Below are positions 16,701 through 18,508 of a DNA stretch of 18,508 nucleotides, one piece after another (within the stretch, counting starts at the first letter, position 1; each line of letters starts with the position of its first letter). The stretch is taken from NCBI GenBank assembly GCA_007123065.1, contig SKSI01000135.1:1-18508 (forward strand), in the 5' to 3' direction. This DNA comes from Bacteroidales bacterium. Lineage in GTDB: Bacteria > Bacteroidota > Bacteroidia > Bacteroidales > UBA7960. The notes beneath the pieces were generated by a model that had not been told where the DNA came from, did not search any database, and saw only the letters and a list, made by a program, of their open reading frames with translations. The translations under genes were made by a program, and so were the position numbers.

Positions 16701-17224
16701 AAAATGGTAATATGCAGGTTTTTGTTTGAAGTGTTGACCAACTCAGCTTTCCTTATGAAACCAAACACTTTCCCTGTATTCCACTGATACCTGAACGTGA
16801 GGTTGAGGCTGTGGTTGATCTCTTCAAAAATAATTTTATTTCCATAGATGCTTTTGTAAAGATTTCGGCTGATGGCGTACAAATCGGTGCATCGCTCTGA
16901 AAAGGGTTCCCAGATCAAAACTTCATCACCGGAATGGATTTGAAAAATTGTTTTGCTCCCGGTATTATCAGCAGTTTCAGTTATCTTATCTTCAGAATAA
17001 TATGGAAACAAAGAATAATCAGGATTTTTACGTCCCGCGGTAAGTCCCCCGTTACTGGAAACAAACATCCAGTGATTCGCGTCACTCACGATACTCATAA
17101 AAAAGGGGCGCATCTCATCGTGATTGCTGATTTTGAAGTAGCTTTCGTTTTCATGCGCCACGATTTGCATTTCAACCTTTTTTGCTGATGTGTTAATCGT
17201 GTTGTCCTGTTTTGTTCGTTTCAT
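13760..17224 (-). CDS. Large GH94-related inverting phosphorylase, candidate GH149 beta-1,3-glucan phosphorylase
   Basis: 1154-residue protein with no signal peptide, so cytoplasmic, as expected for an enzyme needing phosphate. The N-terminal half (about 20-340) is beta-rich and resembles the GH94 N-terminal domain (LYKSIYGNKIIFEE, WNTGKVFGFIRKAELVNTSN). The middle holds the (alpha/alpha)6-barrel blocks SRRHGDPSRPWNFFTI, YEGNWRDLFQNWEAL and NPWSYIGYWGDHQIIYLQ. The catalytic-acid motif RPEWNDANNALVG has Asp652, matching the WND Asp of cellobiose phosphorylases. Further on come SGTFFAYEGLGSIYWHM (phosphate-site region) and a beta-sandwich tail. Classical GH94 enzymes are about 800-820 residues. 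The greater length and the EWNDANNALVG block fit GH149, whose characterised members phosphorolyse beta-1,3-glucan oligosaccharides to glucose 1-phosphate. Membership of the GH94-like clan is secure; GH149 and the substrate are inferred. It follows the GH3 gene by 105 bp. Confidence 0.75.
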   Translation of the reverse strand: MKRTKQDNTINTSAKKVEMQIVAHENESYFKISNHDEMRPFFMSIVSDANHWMFVSSNGGLTAGRKNPDYSLFPYYSEDKITETADNTGSKTIFQIHSGDEVLIWEPFSERCTDLYAISRNLYKSIYGNKIIFEEINHSLNLTFRYQWNTGKVFGFIRKAELVNTSNKNLHITILDGIQNIMPYGVPSDLQQSTSNLADAYKRSELEPSAGIGIYALSAIIVDRAEPSEALKANIVWSFGLDQPKHLLSSLQLKNFRRKQEIVAERDVKGERGAYFVSADIMLPPGAGKRWKIIANVNQNQSQVVGLSQFIKEKNELEKTIQDDIDSGTLSLLQLVANADGLQFTDDKLKDTRHFSNVLFNIMRGGIFDENYRIEKDDFISYLAKANKEVVSRNKDFINGLDDTFSQTVLQNDLTKSKDADLIRLSIEYLPLKFSRRHGDPSRPWNFFTINTQNETDGSKILDYEGNWRDLFQNWEALAYSYPEFIEGMIFKFLNASTFDGYNPYRVTKDGFDWETIEPDNPWSYIGYWGDHQIIYLQKFLEIIEKHKPGRLQSFFDKDWFVYAAVPYIIKPYDQILKHPKDTIEFDAIRDQLIRERRQLLGADGALLADGNKAIYHVNFLEKILATVLAKMSNFIPEAGIWLNTQRPEWNDANNALVGNGVSMVTLYYLRRFMKFFEQILSGSEMEQIKVSSELIEFYHNVRETLYEYSPLLAGNISDADRKIILDRMGVAASEYRQHIYQSGFWGKKRSVSLQGLKRFTSICLAFIEHAIQANQRSDKLFHAYNLMSATENEVSYAHLSEMLEGQVAVLSSGYLSAEGALEVLDALKASALFRKDQYSYILYPNKKLPGFLEKNSIPDKEIKSSELLKKLISDMNKEIVDMDIQGVFHFNGSFRNASDLDKALDKMATGAYKDLVQKDRKLVLNIFEKVFNHKSFTGRSGTFFAYEGLGSIYWHMVSKLLLATQECCLKAIAEEADPVLTGRLLEHYYEIDAGIGVHKSPVLYGAFPTDPYSHTPQHRGAQQPGMTGQVKEDILVHFGETGVFVKEGQLVFNPCLLRREAFVNEAYSVEYFNIRNEPKPLQLESGSLCFTYCQIPVIYKIADEERLKLIFSDGAEKSLDTLWLDQENSRQVFQRTGSIERIVVYLKETRLRS

Positions 17225-17329
17225 ATGGAATTAAAAGGTTTAGGGTTCTTTGTTCTTCTGTCCACAAGTTACACAAATTGTTTCTCAAATTTGCACAAAT
17301 TGGACAGCTCAAGCGCTGGACTTACACCA
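17225..17329. other. Spacer between GH3 and phosphorylase genes
   Basis: 105 bp with no coding sign apart from antisense frames. It carries the CAAATT(T)G repeats noted at 17265-17302. The gap is long enough for a separate promoter but does not exclude cotranscription with the GH3 gene. No hairpin followed by a T-run was seen after the GH3 stop. Confidence 0.55.
17265..17302 (-). promoter_or_regulatory. Repeated CAAATT(T)G motif upstream of the phosphorylase gene
   Basis: The 105-bp gap between the GH3 stop and the phosphorylase ATG contains CACAAATTG twice (17272-17280 and 17294-17302, 22 bp apart), with the palindrome CAAATTTG (17286-17293) between them. On the minus strand an imperfect -7 box, TAACTTG (17271-17265), lies just downstream. 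The nearest TTTG elements are 14 or 24 bp from it, so the promoter match is poor. The two-turn spacing is compatible with a regulator site. Confidence 0.3.
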
Positions 17330-18508
17330 TCACTTATTAAGAAAAAAGCGTCCTGTGAGCATATTTCCCGGTTTTCCGCCGATCAGGATCTCAAAGTCAC
17401 CTTTTTCAGCCACCCATTGATTATTCCGGTTAACAAACTGTAAATCTTCATAGGCCACAGCAAAGTCAAGCGTTTTGCTTTGACCGGGTTCAAGGTGCAG
17501 TTTATCAAAGGCGATCAGTTTTCTGTTGTCGGGGGTGATGCTGGCCACCAGGTCACGGAGGTACAGTTGCACGACTTCTTTCCCGGGATGGCTGCCGGTA
17601 TTGGTCAGCTTCACAGACAATTTCAGATCTTCATTGCTTCGAATTGTATCCTTTGAAAGTTCGAGTTCATCATAACCAAAGGTTGTATAGCTTAATCCAT
17701 ATCCGAATTCCCATTGCGGATTGAAGCCATCCATATCGAATGTCTTACTCAGCCGGTCGCTGCCTTTATGCTGATAAGTAACCAGGGCACCGCTGTAGCG
17801 TGGCCAGGTGTAGGGCAATTTGCTACTTGGATTCGCTTCCCCGCTGAGCAGGCTTGCCAATGCCCTGCCCCCTTCGTGCCCCGGCCAATATGCCATCAAT
17901 ATGGCGTCAGCAAGGGGTTCAATCTGGCGAATAACACGTGCACGTCCTTGTAAAAAAACCAAAACAATCGGTTTTCCACTTTTATGCATCCGCTTCACCA
18001 GTTCTATTTGATTTGGCGGCAGATCCAGTTCGTCGATATCAGAAGGTTTTTCGGTGGCGGGTCTTTCACCCAGGGCGAGTATGATGACATCTGCATCCCG
18101 GGAAAGATTCAACAGCCGTCTTTCATTTTCTACATCACCCTCATAATCAGTTCCGGGTGTATAGCTGACCTGATGCGCTCCATATACATCCTGCAAGGCT
18201 TGCAACAGTGTTTTCTTCCCGGGGTCATCATAGGAAGGGTCATCACCGGCCCAGGTACGACTCCAGGGACCGTTCAGTGCCGTTAATGCATGGGCACCGG
18301 GGCCACTTACCAGGATATTTACACCTGGTTTTAAGGGCAAAAGCTGTTCTTCATTCTTTAATAATGTAATACTCTGGAGAGCAGCCTCGTAGCTAAGCCG
18401 GGCAAATTCATCTGAACCAAACTTTTCATACCCGGCGGGATCGTTGTAGGGTTGTTCAAACAATCCCAGTTTAAACTTCACATACAATATTCTACGGACG
18501 GCATCATC
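17330..18508 (-). CDS. Glycoside hydrolase family 3 beta-glucosidase, C-terminal part
   Basis: Hydrolyses terminal beta-linked glucose from oligosaccharides. The frame is open to the window edge (DDAVRRILYVKFKLGLFE), so the TIM-barrel with the catalytic Asp nucleophile and any signal peptide lie outside; cell location cannot be judged. About 392 codons are present. The visible part begins at the end of the barrel, followed by the alpha/beta sandwich domain (LLKNEEQLLPLKPGVNILVS, then GERPATEKPSDIDELDLPPN). The Glu at 18050-18052 in ATEKPSD aligns with the acid/base Glu region of BglX-like enzymes. YWPGHEGGRALASLLSGEAN and WEFGYGLSYTTF are standard GH3 signatures. The end is the fibronectin-III-like domain (KEVVQLYLRDLVASITPDNR). 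It is upstream of, and reads toward, the phosphorylase gene. Confidence 0.93.
   Translation of the reverse strand, partial: DDAVRRILYVKFKLGLFEQPYNDPAGYEKFGSDEFARLSYEAALQSITLLKNEEQLLPLKPGVNILVSGPGAHALTALNGPWSRTWAGDDPSYDDPGKKTLLQALQDVYGAHQVSYTPGTDYEGDVENERRLLNLSRDADVIILALGERPATEKPSDIDELDLPPNQIELVKRMHKSGKPIVLVFLQGRARVIRQIEPLADAILMAYWPGHEGGRALASLLSGEANPSSKLPYTWPRYSGALVTYQHKGSDRLSKTFDMDGFNPQWEFGYGLSYTTFGYDELELSKDTIRSNEDLKLSVKLTNTGSHPGKEVVQLYLRDLVASITPDNRKLIAFDKLHLEPGQSKTLDFAVAYEDLQFVNRNNQWVAEKGDFEILIGGKPGNMLTGRFFLNK

Overview
The window reads as a chromosomal segment of a Bacteroidota (Bacteroidetes) bacterium. Three things point there: T9SS/gliding genes (gldH, porZ) found essentially only in this phylum; the phylum-specific promoter signature (TTTG or TTG near -33 and TAnnTTTG near -7), which can be placed upstream of several genes; and the order holB - ricT-like (PSP1) - gldH - PBP1A - porZ - recO. 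Base composition is moderate. No rRNA, tRNA, CRISPR array, integrase or insertion sequence was seen.

Layout. (1) 1-2787, plus strand: DNA polymerase I, entering the window a few codons after its true start. (2) 2784-4250, minus: an MltF-type lytic transglycosylase, convergent with polA and sharing the bases TTAA for both stop codons. (3) 4251-4641: a divergent intergenic region with a good candidate promoter for each flanking gene and short heptamer repeats. (4) 4642-12930, plus: a tight six-gene directon (gaps 10-46 bp) with DNA polymerase III delta', a PSP1/RicT-like Fe-S protein apparently starting at TTG, the lipoprotein GldH, a class A penicillin-binding protein, the T9SS surface protein PorZ, and RecO. 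It mixes DNA maintenance with cell-envelope and T9SS functions. (5) 12931-18508, minus: a carbohydrate cluster read right to left. It contains a GH3 beta-glucosidase (only the C-terminal part is in the window), a large cytoplasmic inverting phosphorylase related to GH94 whose size and motifs best fit GH149 beta-1,3-glucan phosphorylases, and the wreck of an MFS/GPH-type sugar transporter.

How it fits together. The right-hand cluster looks like a beta-glucan (possibly laminari-oligosaccharide) module. GH3 would trim the sugar chain, a transporter would import oligosaccharides, and the phosphorylase would cleave them with phosphate to give a sugar phosphate. The transporter carries four distinct lesions: a stop at codon 8, two single-base deletions, and an out-of-frame internal deletion that removed about half the protein. 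Uptake must therefore be handled by another transporter, or the module is decaying.

The observations most worth following are the candidate GH149 phosphorylase in its GH3/transporter context, the reconstructable transporter pseudogene, and the repeated CAAATT(T)G motif upstream of the phosphorylase. I did not find convincing evidence of a wholly new defence or mobile system.
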